A DNA stretch of 6,242 nucleotides, taken from Desulfobacterales bacterium. GTDB taxonomy: Bacteria; Desulfobacterota; Desulfobacteria; Desulfobacterales; JAUWMJ01. Made by a program: the position numbers and the translations under genes. The stretch covers positions 1-6,242 of the forward strand of contig JAUWMJ010000200.1 in NCBI GenBank assembly GCA_030613225.1. Reading direction: 5' to 3'. This document shows positions 1 to 6,053 of this stretch, in pieces; the stretch's first letter is position 1; every line of letters begins with the position of its first letter. The notes under the pieces are model-generated. The model ran no database searches. It was not told the origin of the DNA and saw only the letters and a program-made list of their open reading frames with translations.

Positions 1-155
1 GGGTTCAGGGTTGAAGAAACAGATACAAGATGCCTTCTGTTCATCGATGCAAAGTATCGCAGAAGTTTTCGATTCCGAGACAAATTCGGAGTTCATCCGG
101 TTCTTGCGATACGTAAAGCGACCAACCTTGAACTGTGAACCCAGAACCTGACAAC
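1..155. repeat. Heptamer-armed inverted-repeat element A (left end cut by window)
   Basis: The left arm is the start of the window, GGGTTCA GGGTTGA (1-14). The right arm (123-158) reads on the opposite strand as degenerate 7-bp units such as AGGTTCT, GGGTTCA and CAGTTCA, ending towards the core in AGGTTGG. The core between them folds: GTATCGCAGAA (54-64) pairs with TTCTTGCGATAC (101-112) with one bulged base, and TCCGA (74-78) pairs with TCGGA (86-90) inside it. A competing stem joins CTTCTG (34-39) to CAGAAG (60-65). I found no convincing reading frame in the core. The element ends about 40 bases before the putative promoter of the next gene. The left boundary lies outside the window, so its full length is unknown. 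Confidence 0.7.
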
Positions 156-195
156 CTGAGTAATTGCAAAATTATTACCTAAAATCGGTTTTTAT

Positions 196-224
196 TTGAC
201 CTTAATGAAATTGACTGATAAATT
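196..224 (+). promoter_or_regulatory. Putative sigma70-type promoter of the Smr-domain gene
   Basis: TTGACC (196-201) and TAAATT (219-224) are separated by 17 bases. The -35 box matches five of six consensus positions and the -10 box four of six. It lies in A+T-rich DNA between element A and the start codon at 254, which gives a leader of roughly 20-25 bases. The -10 is weak, so this is a candidate only. Confidence 0.4.
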
Positions 225-253
225 TTCAATATTCATTTTCAAAGGCAAACACT

Positions 254-976
254 ATGAAACCTACCAGACCCTCAGGCAACTTTCGACCTTTTGAAGACTT
301 GAAAGCCCTTCTTGAAAGCAGGTCAAATCTACCTGAGCATCTCACTTTTGACATCCCTATAAAACCTTTTGGAGAAAAGCCGAACCCGGAAACGTACCCG
401 GACGATGATCAGAAACTTTTTGAAAAAGCTATGGCAGACGTTAAACCTATTGCAAAAGAAGATCGGATAGAAAATACCCCTCTTCCGAGACCGCCGGCCA
501 GCCATGAAAATAATGAAGATTATGAGACCCTGGCGCGCCTTAAAAAACTTGTAAATTCCGGTAAAGGCTTTGTTGTTGCCGATACTCCCGAATATATAGA
601 GGGTGCAGGATACAAAGTCCATCCGGAGATTACTAAACGTCTTCACCGAGGCGATTTTTCAATTCAGGCCCACATTGATCTCCACGGGTTAAATGCAAAT
701 GATGCAAGGTCGGCTTTTGATACATTTTTGAAAAACTCTTTAATGATGAATAAAAGGGCTGTTATGGTAGTACATGGACGCGGGCTTTCATCACCAGGCC
801 ACCCTGTATTAAAATCCAAGGTTCGCGAATGGCTTACATGTGGCCCGTGGCGCAAATGGGTTATGGCCTTTTCAAGCGCAAGGCTCTGTGACGGAGGTGC
901 TGGAGCAACTTATATACTGCTCAGGCAACGCCCCCTGACAAAACAATTCATAAAAGGAAAAAGGCATATTGTTTAA
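254..976 (+). CDS. SmrB-like Smr-domain protein (putative endonuclease)
   Basis: This 240-residue protein ends in a Smr domain (about residues 138-226) with the expected motifs: DLHGL (142-146), HGRG (174-177) and GGAGATYILLR (214-224). The region before it resembles enterobacterial SmrB: an acidic stretch followed by DQKLFEKAM (52-60), comparable to the SmrB N-terminal helix, and RGDFS (132-136) just before DLHGL. No MutS ATPase domain is present, so it is a small stand-alone Smr protein, not MutS2. In E. coli, SmrB cleaves mRNA at collided ribosomes; the same role here is an inference from motifs and from lying near fusA. The Asp and His of DLHGL, and HGRG, which are tied to nuclease activity in the family, are intact. 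The start at 254 has an AAAGG element (241-245) eight bases upstream. The protein looks cytoplasmic, with no signal peptide or membrane segment. Other Smr proteins act on DNA, so the substrate is uncertain. Confidence 0.85.
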   Translation: MKPTRPSGNFRPFEDLKALLESRSNLPEHLTFDIPIKPFGEKPNPETYPDDDQKLFEKAMADVKPIAKEDRIENTPLPRPPASHENNEDYETLARLKKLVNSGKGFVVADTPEYIEGAGYKVHPEITKRLHRGDFSIQAHIDLHGLNANDARSAFDTFLKNSLMMNKRAVMVVHGRGLSSPGHPVLKSKVREWLTCGPWRKWVMAFSSARLCDGGAGATYILLRQRPLTKQFIKGKRHIV

Positions 977-1003
977 AACATAACACGGATAAACCAGAGA
1001 GAC

Positions 1004-1018
1004 CAAGCGCTTCGCTTG
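1004..1018 (+). other. Short hairpin between the Smr gene and elbB
   Basis: CAAGCG (1004-1009), a CTT loop and CGCTTG (1013-1018) form a perfect 6-bp stem 39 bases before the elbB start. No T-tract follows, so I do not call it an intrinsic terminator. It could attenuate or punctuate the Smr-elbB transcript. The 80-base gap shows no convincing separate promoter. Confidence 0.35.
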
Positions 1019-1056
1019 AGGATTGGAGTTAAAACTGATAACGAAAGGAGGACAAT

Positions 1057-1710
1057 ATGGCTAAAATAGGTGTATTACTTTCAGGTTGCGGAGTAAACGA
1101 CGGCAGCGAAATTCACGAAGCTGTGATTACATTACTTACTCTGGACAGGGCTGGAGCCGAAACAGTCTGTATGGCACCTGATGTTGATCAGTTTGATGTA
1201 GTTAACCATTTAACGGGCGAAGCAACTGGTGAAAAAAGAAATGCGCTGGTTGAATCGGCCAGGATTGCAAGGGGCAACATCAAAGATATAAGTAAAGTCC
1301 AGGCGGCAGATATAGACGGCCTCATAATTCCGGGTGGATTCGGCGCTGCTAAAAACTTAAGCAATTTTGCCGTTAAAGGAAAAGACGCCGTTGTAAATGA
1401 AGATGTTAAACGGCTTTTAAACGACATGGTTTCCGCCGGCAAACCAATAGGTGCTATTTGTATTGCACCTGCAACATTGACTAAAGCCCTGGAAGGAAAA
1501 TATCCTGAAGTAACTATCGGCAACGATATCGGCACAGCCGATGCAATCGAGGCAATGGGAGGGCAACATAAAGAATGCAGTGTTGACTTGATCCACGTGG
1601 ACAACAATAATAAACTCGTTACAACTCCTGCCTACATGCTTGGGCCAGGCATAAAGGATGTTGCCGTCGGTATAGAGAAACTTGTAAACAAAGTTTTGGA
1701 ACTTGTTTGA
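1057..1710 (+). CDS. elbB: ElbB, DJ-1/PfpI-family glyoxalase-like protein
   Basis: The 217-residue protein has the same length as E. coli ElbB and matches remembered ElbB sequence at the signature positions: IGVLLSGCGV (4-13), DGSEIHEA (15-22), HLTGEA (51-56), PGGFGAAKNLSNFA (92-105) and the nucleophile-elbow segment GAICIAPA (132-139). Cys135 is the predicted nucleophile and Glu18 the family's conserved acidic residue. ElbB is a cytoplasmic class I glutamine-amidotransferase-like fold protein; the E. coli protein has been linked to isoprenoid formation and to weak glyoxalase activity, but its physiological substrate is unsettled. The start is fixed by a strong Shine-Dalgarno, AAAGGAGG (1044-1051), five bases before ATG. 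It lies 80 bases after the Smr gene on the same strand and may share its transcript. No clear terminator follows; a promoter for the next gene begins 17 bases after the stop. Confidence 0.93.
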   Translation: MAKIGVLLSGCGVNDGSEIHEAVITLLTLDRAGAETVCMAPDVDQFDVVNHLTGEATGEKRNALVESARIARGNIKDISKVQAADIDGLIIPGGFGAAKNLSNFAVKGKDAVVNEDVKRLLNDMVSAGKPIGAICIAPATLTKALEGKYPEVTIGNDIGTADAIEAMGGQHKECSVDLIHVDNNNKLVTTPAYMLGPGIKDVAVGIEKLVNKVLELV

Positions 1711-1726
1711 AAGAAAAAATATTCTC

Positions 1727-1754
1727 TTGACATTGTTGTTTTGATCAATATATT
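1727..1754 (+). promoter_or_regulatory. Strong sigma70-type promoter, probably for fusA
   Basis: A perfect TTGACA (1727-1732) is followed after 16 bases by TATATT (1749-1754), five of six consensus positions. It is the best promoter in the window and lies directly after elbB. The next full-length gene on this strand is fusA at 2020, so the leader would be about 260 nt, nearly all of it element B. Without element B the promoter would lie about 35-40 bases from the fusA start, a normal distance. Confidence 0.65.
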
Positions 1755-1769
1755 TAGCCTTCTTTTTTA

Positions 1770-1994
1770 GTAACCGTTCACGGGTTCAAAGGTTCAGGGT
1801 TCAGAGGTTGTCGGTTCTCAATATAAATCTGAATCCCAGCGGGAATTCGTAATCTCTGACTGGAGAAGGCATGATAATAGAACGATTTGAGGATATTGAG
1901 ACATGGCAGTTGGCCAGAGAGTTAACTCGCAAGGTCTATGGACTGACAAAAAAGCAACCCTGAACCCCTGAACCCTGAACCTGTGAACGGCTAC
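1770..1994. repeat. Heptamer-armed inverted-repeat element B in the fusA leader
   Basis: The outer ends are inverted repeats: GTAACCGTTCAC (1770-1781) against GTGAACGGCTAC (1983-1994), 11 of 12 positions pairing. The arms continue as degenerate units of 7-8 bp, mainly GGTTCAG and GGGTTCA (left arm to about 1817; right arm 1955-1994, read on the opposite strand). Both arms end towards the core in GGTTG (left 1806-1810; right, as CAACC, 1955-1959). The core contains a small hairpin, GAATCCC (1831-1837) with GGGAATTC (1841-1848, one bulge), then a ribosome-binding site and the broken S23/IVP reading frame. No target-site duplication is obvious. I infer a non-autonomous palindromic element; no transposase is present. 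Confidence 0.75.
1871..1963 (+). pseudogene. Truncated four-helix-bundle S23/IVP-family gene (5' end only)
   Basis: ATG at 1871 opens a 30-codon frame, too short for routine gene calling. Residues 3-15 (IERFEDIETWQLA) and the following RELTRKVYGLTKK (16-28) match the typical start of four-helix-bundle proteins of the 23S rRNA intervening-sequence (S23/IVP) family, which also includes the Avd accessory proteins of diversity-generating retroelements. Family members are normally about 110-130 residues, so only the first helix remains. A GGAG (1862-1865) lies five bases upstream of ATG. The last codons, CAA CCC TGA, belong to the right heptamer arm of element B: the repeat supplies the stop exactly where gene similarity ends. 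I infer that the rest of the gene was lost by internal deletion inside the element. The short peptide could still be translated, but function is unlikely. Confidence 0.75.
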
Positions 1995-2019
1995 AATTTA
2001 TCAAACAGGAAAAAGCGAA

Positions 2020-4104
2020 ATGAAAAACGATATACAAAAAGTTAGAAACATCGGCATAAGTGCACACATCGACTCAGGAAAAACAACTCTTACGGAACGG
2101 ATTCTATTTTATACCAAGCGGATACATACCATTCACGACGTTAAAGGTAAGGATGGTGTCGGTGCAACCATGGATTCCATGGAGCTTGAAAAAGAACGGG
2201 GTATAACCATAGCTTCTGCAGCTACATTCTGTAAATGGCACGGTAACGATATCAATATTATTGACACTCCTGGCCACGTCGATTTTACAATTGAAGTTGA
2301 ACGATCCCTGCGTGTGCTTGACGGTGCAATACTGGTCCTGTGCAGTGTTGGTGGTGTTCAGTCCCAATCGATTACCGTTGACCAGCAAATGAAAAGATAC
2401 AAGGTGCCGTGCGTTGCATTCATCAATAAATGCGACAGAAGCGGGGCAAATCCTTTACGAGTCATCAACCAGCTTAAAGAAAAACTTGGTCATAATGCCG
2501 TGGCAATGCAAATATCTGTGGGCCTTGAAGCTGATTTAACAGGAATTGTCGACCTTGTTATAATGAAGGCGATCTATTTTGATGGCGACAACGGTGAGAA
2601 TGTTCGCATCGAAGAGATACCTGACAACCTTCTTCAGGAAGCGCTTCAAAAGCGGGAAGAACTTATTGATGCAGCCTCAATGTTTTCAGATGAGCTTATG
2701 GAAGCCGCACTTGAAGATCGGGTAACTGAAGATCTGCTTATATCCGCCGTACGAAGCGGCACCCTTGCACGTGAATTGACTCCGGTTTTTATGGGATCGG
2801 CCTATAAAAACAAGGGCGTTCAACCGCTCCTTGATGCTGTTACAAACCTCCTGCCATGTCCGTCCGATGTAGAAAACGAAGCCCTTGACATGGAAGATAA
2901 TGAAAAGTCGGTTATCCTTTCCAGCAGTCCTGATGATGATCTTGTTGCATTTGCATTTAAGCTTGAAGACGGGCAATACGGTCAACTCACTTACATACGG
3001 GTATACCAGGGAACCCTTGCCAAAGGTATGGCAATGGTTAACGTTCGTAATGGAAAAAAGGTCAAAGTCGGCAGGGTTGCCAGGATGCATGCAGACCAGA
3101 TGGAAGATATTGATAAAATTGATGCAGGATATATAGGCGCTCTATTCGGTATTGACTGCGCATCCGGAGATACCTTTGCTTCTCCGGGAATGGGCCTGAC
3201 CATGACATCCATGTTTGTACCTGAACCTGTAATTTCTCTTGCGATTGTTCCAAAAGACAACAAATCTCAGATTAACATGTCCAAGGCCCTTGGACGATTC
3301 ACAAAGGAGGACCCAACCTTCAGGACCCATGTAAGTGATGAAACCAATGAAACCATCATAGAAGGAATGGGAGAACTTCATCTTGAAGTTTATGTTGAAA
3401 GGATGCGACGGGAATACACCGCAGAAGTTTCTACAGGTAAGCCCCGCGTTGCTTACAGAGAAACAATAACCAGAAAAGCCCAATTCAATTATACTCACAA
3501 AAAACAAACCGGCGGTGCCGGGCAGTTTGGCCGTGTGGCAGGTTATATTGAGCCGGTCGCAGAAGAAGAATTCGTATTTGAAAATAAAATTACCGGTGGC
3601 TCCATTCCAACCCAGTTCATCAGTGCATGCGAAAAAGGTTTTAAGCAATCCCTTGCCAAGGGGCCTAAAATGGGCTTTTCTGTAACAGGTGTTAAAATTG
3701 TTATTAATGATGGTGCATCCCATTCGGTTGACTCTTCCGAAATGGCCTTTCAGGCTGCGGCTCGCGGAGCATTTAAAGAAGGATATGCCAAAGCAGGCCC
3801 GGTCATCCATGAGCCCATCATGAAAGTCGTAGTCGAGACTCCCACGGAATTTCAGGGTGCTGTCATGGGTTCTTTAAATCAGCGCCGGGGAATGATAGTC
3901 GGTGCTCAGGATGAAGGCCCCATGTGCAGCATCGAATCCCGTATTCCACTATCTGAAATGTTCGGTTATTCAACTGTTTTAAGGTCCCTGACACAGGGCA
4001 AGGCGCAGTTCACCATGGAATTTAATGCATATAAACAGGTGCCGCAGCAAATCATGGAAGAACTTGTCGAAAAAGCCAGGGAAGAAAAAAAGAATGTTGC
4101 GTAA
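2020..4104 (+). CDS. fusA: Elongation factor G, mitochondrial EFG1-like (spdEFG1 type)
   Basis: This full-length 694-residue translational GTPase catalyses GTP-dependent translocation of tRNA and mRNA on the ribosome. G motifs are intact: P-loop AHIDSGKT (15-22), switch I RGITI (60-64), DTPGH (82-86), NKCD (136-139) and GSAYKN (259-264). Domain II follows at about 305-400, domain III near 400-480 with GMGELHLE (449-456), and domain IV carries the decoding-centre loop [10 protein letters not shown] (565-574); domain V ends the protein. Ser19 replaces the Ala usual in ordinary bacterial EF-G. Together with [17 protein letters not shown] (41-57) and [13 protein letters not shown] (374-386) this closely matches human mitochondrial EFG1. 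In the Atkinson and Baldauf scheme that places it in spdEFG1, the translocase paralogue, rather than spdEFG2, proposed for recycling; this subfamily call is from memory of signatures. A weak AGGA (2007-2010) lies nine bases before ATG. Its leader is occupied by element B. Confidence 0.97.
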   Translation: MKNDIQKVRNIGISAHIDSGKTTLTERILFYTKRIHTIHDVKGKDGVGATMDSMELEKERGITIASAATFCKWHGNDINIIDTPGHVDFTIEVERSLRVLDGAILVLCSVGGVQSQSITVDQQMKRYKVPCVAFINKCDRSGANPLRVINQLKEKLGHNAVAMQISVGLEADLTGIVDLVIMKAIYFDGDNGENVRIEEIPDNLLQEALQKREELIDAASMFSDELMEAALEDRVTEDLLISAVRSGTLARELTPVFMGSAYKNKGVQPLLDAVTNLLPCPSDVENEALDMEDNEKSVILSSSPDDDLVAFAFKLEDGQYGQLTYIRVYQGTLAKGMAMVNVRNGKKVKVGRVARMHADQMEDIDKIDAGYIGALFGIDCASGDTFASPGMGLTMTSMFVPEPVISLAIVPKDNKSQINMSKALGRFTKEDPTFRTHVSDETNETIIEGMGELHLEVYVERMRREYTAEVSTGKPRVAYRETITRKAQFNYTHKKQTGGAGQFGRVAGYIEPVAEEEFVFENKITGGSIPTQFISACEKGFKQSLAKGPKMGFSVTGVKIVINDGASHSVDSSEMAFQAAARGAFKEGYAKAGPVIHEPIMKVVVETPTEFQGAVMGSLNQRRGMIVGAQDEGPMCSIESRIPLSEMFGYSTVLRSLTQGKAQFTMEFNAYKQVPQQIMEELVEKAREEKKNVA

Positions 4105-4184
4105 ACTTATTCGCAATACCAAAGACTCAGCACAAGCAAATATCAATTTTAACAGTACTCAGGCAAAGATCTTTCACCTTAAAG

Positions 4185-4191
4185 AAAGGAG
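4185..4191 (+). promoter_or_regulatory. Ribosome-binding site that sets the ATPase start
   Basis: AAAGGAG (4185-4191) lies seven bases before ATG at 4199. The open frame extends upstream to an in-frame ATG at 4025, inside the fusA 3' end, but the residues before 4199 are low-complexity out-of-frame translation of fusA and spacer. The strong site here argues for the start at 4199. Confidence 0.85.
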
Positions 4192-4198
4192 TTTCAGA

Positions 4199-4906
4199 AT
4201 GCTGAAAAATGACCTTATACTTCGAAACCCTTTAAGACTTATGGGATATAAAGCCGAAGAGATTCTTACCCCTGGCGGATTCGGTGCGGTACTCGCACGT
4301 GCCGGTGTCGGAAAAACATCCTTTTTGGTACAACTTTCTTTGAACTCCCTTCTTAAAAATAAAAATGTCCTTCATATAAGCCTGAACGATCCGGTAAATA
4401 AAGTTAATTTATGGTACAGAGAAGTTTTAAGTCGTATAGCAGAACAAAACAATATTCAACAGACAAGCCGACTGGTCGAAACCATCCTGCCCCACAGGTT
4501 TATCATGACATTCAGGGTCGAAGGCTTCAGTGTACCCAAGCTTGAAGAAAGGCTGTCAGATCTTACCGAACAGAATATTTTTTCTCCGCAGATGCTTATT
4601 ATAGATGGACTCCCCTTTGATGAATCCATTTATGAACCGCTTTCACAGCTTAAAACCCTTGCGCAAAAGAATTCATTATATGTATGGTTCACCATGCGAA
4701 CCCATCGCGATGAGACAATGGGACCAGATGGTATTCCCACCAGGCTGATTAAAGTTGCCGATCTTTTTGAAGTAGTCGTCCAACTCCAGCCTGAAGGAAA
4801 AGAAATACATGTTAAAGCCCTGAAAGGAGAAGGAGCGAATTCCGACCATCCATCATTGCTGCTTGACCCTGCGACAATGCTGATAAAAGATCAAACCGAT
4901 AAGTGA
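4199..4906 (+). CDS. Uncharacterised RecA/DnaB-fold P-loop ATPase downstream of fusA
   Basis: With the start at 4199 this is a 235-residue protein. It has one P-loop ATPase domain: LTPGGFGAVLARAGVGKTSF (residues 23-42) gives a Walker A ARAGVGKT (33-40), in which Ala replaces the usual first Gly, as in DnaB-type ARPSMGKT. QMLIIDG (131-137) is a plausible Walker B after a hydrophobic strand. FTMRTHRDE (164-172) may be a sensor or arginine-containing motif. The order and spacing suggest a RecA/KaiC/DnaB-like core with no extra domain. There is no signal peptide or membrane segment, so it is probably cytoplasmic. It begins 94 bases after the fusA stop with no clear terminator or promoter between them, so cotranscription with fusA is likely. 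I do not recognise a named family and assign no substrate; the link to translation is only by position. Confidence 0.85.
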   Translation: MLKNDLILRNPLRLMGYKAEEILTPGGFGAVLARAGVGKTSFLVQLSLNSLLKNKNVLHISLNDPVNKVNLWYREVLSRIAEQNNIQQTSRLVETILPHRFIMTFRVEGFSVPKLEERLSDLTEQNIFSPQMLIIDGLPFDESIYEPLSQLKTLAQKNSLYVWFTMRTHRDETMGPDGIPTRLIKVADLFEVVVQLQPEGKEIHVKALKGEGANSDHPSLLLDPATMLIKDQTDK

Positions 4907-4925
4907 CGCCTGTTCCACCAGAGCC

Positions 4926-4966
4926 TGATGACATAATCCAGCTGCTGTAACTGATGTTATGCATCA
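4926..4966 (+). terminator. Possible terminator-like hairpin after the ATPase gene
   Basis: TGATGACATAA (4926-4936) pairs with TTATGCATCA (4957-4966) as a 10-bp stem with one bulged A and a 20-base loop. CCTGAT (4924-4929) can alternatively pair with ATCAGG (4973-4978). The structure begins 20 bases after the stop codon. No run of T follows directly, so intrinsic termination is uncertain. Confidence 0.3.
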
Positions 4967-4998
4967 TTCACAATCAGGATCTTATCTACGCTTTTGCA

Positions 4999-5152
4999 AT
5001 TGACTATTGACGATTGAATATTGAATATTTGTTGTATTGCTCGCGCAGCGCAAGCGCTTGCGCCGCGTGTCGCTCTGCCGTTTTGACTGAAATTGTCATG
5101 TAAAAATTGGCAGCAACCTTAAATTTTCAATTTTCATTATTCAATATTCAAT
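4999..5152. repeat. Heptamer-armed inverted-repeat element C between convergent genes
   Basis: The left arm (4999-5034) is five 7-bp units, ATTGACT, ATTGACG, ATTGAAT, ATTGAAT and ATTTGTT, then G. The right arm (5114-5152), read on the opposite strand, is ATTGAAT twice, AATGAAA, ATTGAAA and ATTTAAG, then GTTG. Both arms therefore have the same unit number, period and inner GTTG end, in opposite orientation. The 79-base core holds a very G+C-rich palindrome (5042-5069) and a CTGCC/GGCAG pair (5075-5079 with 5109-5113). No gene is visible in it. It lies tail-to-tail between the ATPase gene and the receiver gene, so it could serve as a two-way transcription stop. The rest of the 328-base gap (4907-4998, 5153-5234) shows only weak hairpins. 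Confidence 0.8.
5042..5069. other. Strong G+C-rich palindrome in the core of element C
   Basis: GCGCAAGCGCTTGCGC (5048-5063) is a perfect 16-bp palindrome. After one mismatched pair (5047/5064) pairing continues for five more positions, one of them a G-U, to 5042 and 5069. It stands out from A+T-rich surroundings and would form a stable hairpin or cruciform. Confidence 0.8.
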
Positions 5153-5234
5153 TTTTCTTCTTCGCTGTTTTCCTTCCTCCTATAAAGCATCAATCTTAAA
5201 ACCGATAATGAAAGCAACTTTCTATTTTCGTAAA

Positions 5235-5615
5235 TCAGCCCAACGTGCTATTTATGGCGGCAACAAGTTGCTTTGTTCCAATGGGCTTGGCTATAAATTT
5301 ATGACCAGCGATGTTTGAAATTCCTCCATCTTCTATTTCATGTTTTGTTATCAGTGCCGTGAAAAATAATACTGGTGTTTTTTTAGTTTCAGGAATTTTA
5401 GAAAGTCTTTTAGCAACTTCTTCGCCGCTCATTTCCGGCATAGATATGTCCAGCAAAATCAGATCAGGTTTTTCTCCTTTGGCAATTTCAATCCCTTCTT
5501 TCCCCGAGACAGCCTCTATAACATGAAATTCTCGGGTATTCTCTAAATTGCCTTTTACAAAAAAACGAAAATCTTCTTCATCATCTATTATAAGTATTTT
5601 TTTTCTGTCCATCAT
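5235..5615 (-). CDS. Stand-alone response-regulator receiver protein (CheY-like)
   Basis: This 126-residue protein is a single receiver domain. IIDDEE (9-14) provides the acidic Mg-binding pair Asp11 and Asp12. LILLDISMPEMSG (52-64) carries the phosphoacceptor Asp56. FFTAL (84-88) supplies the conserved Thr86, and FIAKP (107-111) supplies Lys110. All key receiver residues are present and there is no output domain, so it should act by phosphorylation-dependent binding to a partner, as CheY or Spo0F do. Neither a histidine kinase nor a flagellar gene is in the window, so partner and pathway are unknown. Two adjacent ATG codons (5615 and 5612, minus strand) follow AAAGGAGG (5629-5622); the first is six bases away and preferred. 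It is convergent with the ATPase gene. Element D lies 45 bases upstream of its start. I found no convincing promoter on this strand. Confidence 0.93.
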   Translation of the reverse strand: MMDRKKILIIDDEEDFRFFVKGNLENTREFHVIEAVSGKEGIEIAKGEKPDLILLDISMPEMSGEEVAKRLSKIPETKKTPVLFFTALITKHEIEDGGISNIAGHKFIAKPIGTKQLVAAINSTLG

Positions 5616-5640
5616 TTTTCTCCTCCTTTATGAACTTAGC

Positions 5641-5651
5641 GCCCTGCGGGC
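5641..5651. other. Small G+C-rich hairpin in the receiver gene leader
   Basis: GCCC (5641-5644), TGC and GGGC (5648-5651) form a 4-bp stem just upstream of the receiver gene's ribosome-binding site and beside element D. It could be an outlying part of that element or a leader structure. The stem is too short to be sure. Confidence 0.3.
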
Positions 5652-5659
5652 AAACTTTT

Positions 5660-5747
5660 GACAGGATTAACAGGTGTCAGGTGTCAGGTGTCAGAAACGC
5701 GAGATCTGAAACCTGAACACTGAAACCGGAAACCAGTCAACCCTGTC
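5660..5747. repeat. Heptamer-armed inverted-repeat element D upstream of the receiver gene
   Basis: The outer ends GACAGGATTAAC (5660-5671) and GTCAACCCTGTC (5736-5747) are inverted repeats with two mismatches in 12. The left arm continues with three exact AGGTGTC units (5672-5692). The right arm, read on the opposite strand, has the degenerate units TGGTTTC, CGGTTTC, AGTGTTC and AGGTTTC. The core between the arms is only about 11 bases and contains AGATCT. It is the shortest element in the window, 88 bp, with no room for a gene. It differs from A-C in lacking an inner GTTG. Confidence 0.7.
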
Positions 5748-6053
5748 TAAAAATAATATTACATTGACATAATTACAAATAAAATGGAGATTTCTATACT
5801 ATTCTTTTATTGAATTAAGCAGTTATAGCCATCCGCCGCAGCTCTGCTGTTATCCGGCCTTCGTAGCCGAAGTTACTACGGCGGAGTAGGCTGGCGAAGT
5901 CGCCATTTTAACCAGCAACGAGAAGGGAAAGGCACAGAGGCACCCGTCTTCGCCTTCGGCTTCAGACTATGCTTTCCAGCTACGCCTCGACAAGACGCCA
6001 CGGCCAGGAAGGCACATGAAAGGGCTCGGCGAATGCTGGATAACCGGCAAAGA
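5748..6053. other. Gene-free stretch: A+T-rich segment, then G+C-rich hairpin-rich DNA
   Basis: Positions 5748-5825 are A+T-rich and include TTGACA (5764-5769), but no -10 box at normal spacing and no downstream gene, so I do not call a promoter. From about 5826 composition changes sharply to G+C-rich. Small stems are frequent: CGTAG/CTACG (5862-5866 with 5876-5880), GGCGA/TCGCC (5893-5897 with 5900-5904) and GCC-TTC-GGC (5952-5960). GTTATCC near 5850 reappears inverted as GGATAAC near 6038. Open frames on the minus strand here are low-complexity and lack a ribosome-binding site. I infer repetitive non-coding DNA, possibly another REP-like element joined to array E. Confidence 0.55.

Noticed and set aside
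160..178. GTAAT/ATTAC inverted repeat upstream of the Smr gene as an operator
   Set aside because: A 5-bp stem in A+T-rich DNA is expected by chance and does not overlap the promoter candidate.
3142..3810. Long minus-strand open frame of 222 codons inside fusA
   Set aside because: Antisense shadow of the conserved EF-G coding sequence; Phe/Cys/Gly-rich composition and no family features. The same applies to the other frames inside fusA and elbB.
4025..4198. N-terminal extension of the ATPase frame from an ATG inside fusA
   Set aside because: The upstream part overlaps fusA in another frame and reads as Lys/Arg/Asn-rich nonsense; a strong Shine-Dalgarno directly before ATG at 4199 marks the real start.
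4999..5152. CRISPR array or direct-repeat array in the A+T-rich intergenic DNA
   Set aside because: Units are 7 bp with no spacers and the two arrays are inverted to each other, unlike CRISPR repeats.
5210..5222. GAAAG-CAA-CTTTC hairpin after the receiver gene as its terminator
   Set aside because: Only a 5-bp A+T-rich stem; on the minus strand it lies just past the stop but lacks a clean T-tract, so it is too weak to call.
5764..5800. TTGACA (5764) with TATACT (5795) as a plus-strand promoter
   Set aside because: The 25-base spacer is too long for sigma70 and no plus-strand gene follows in the window.
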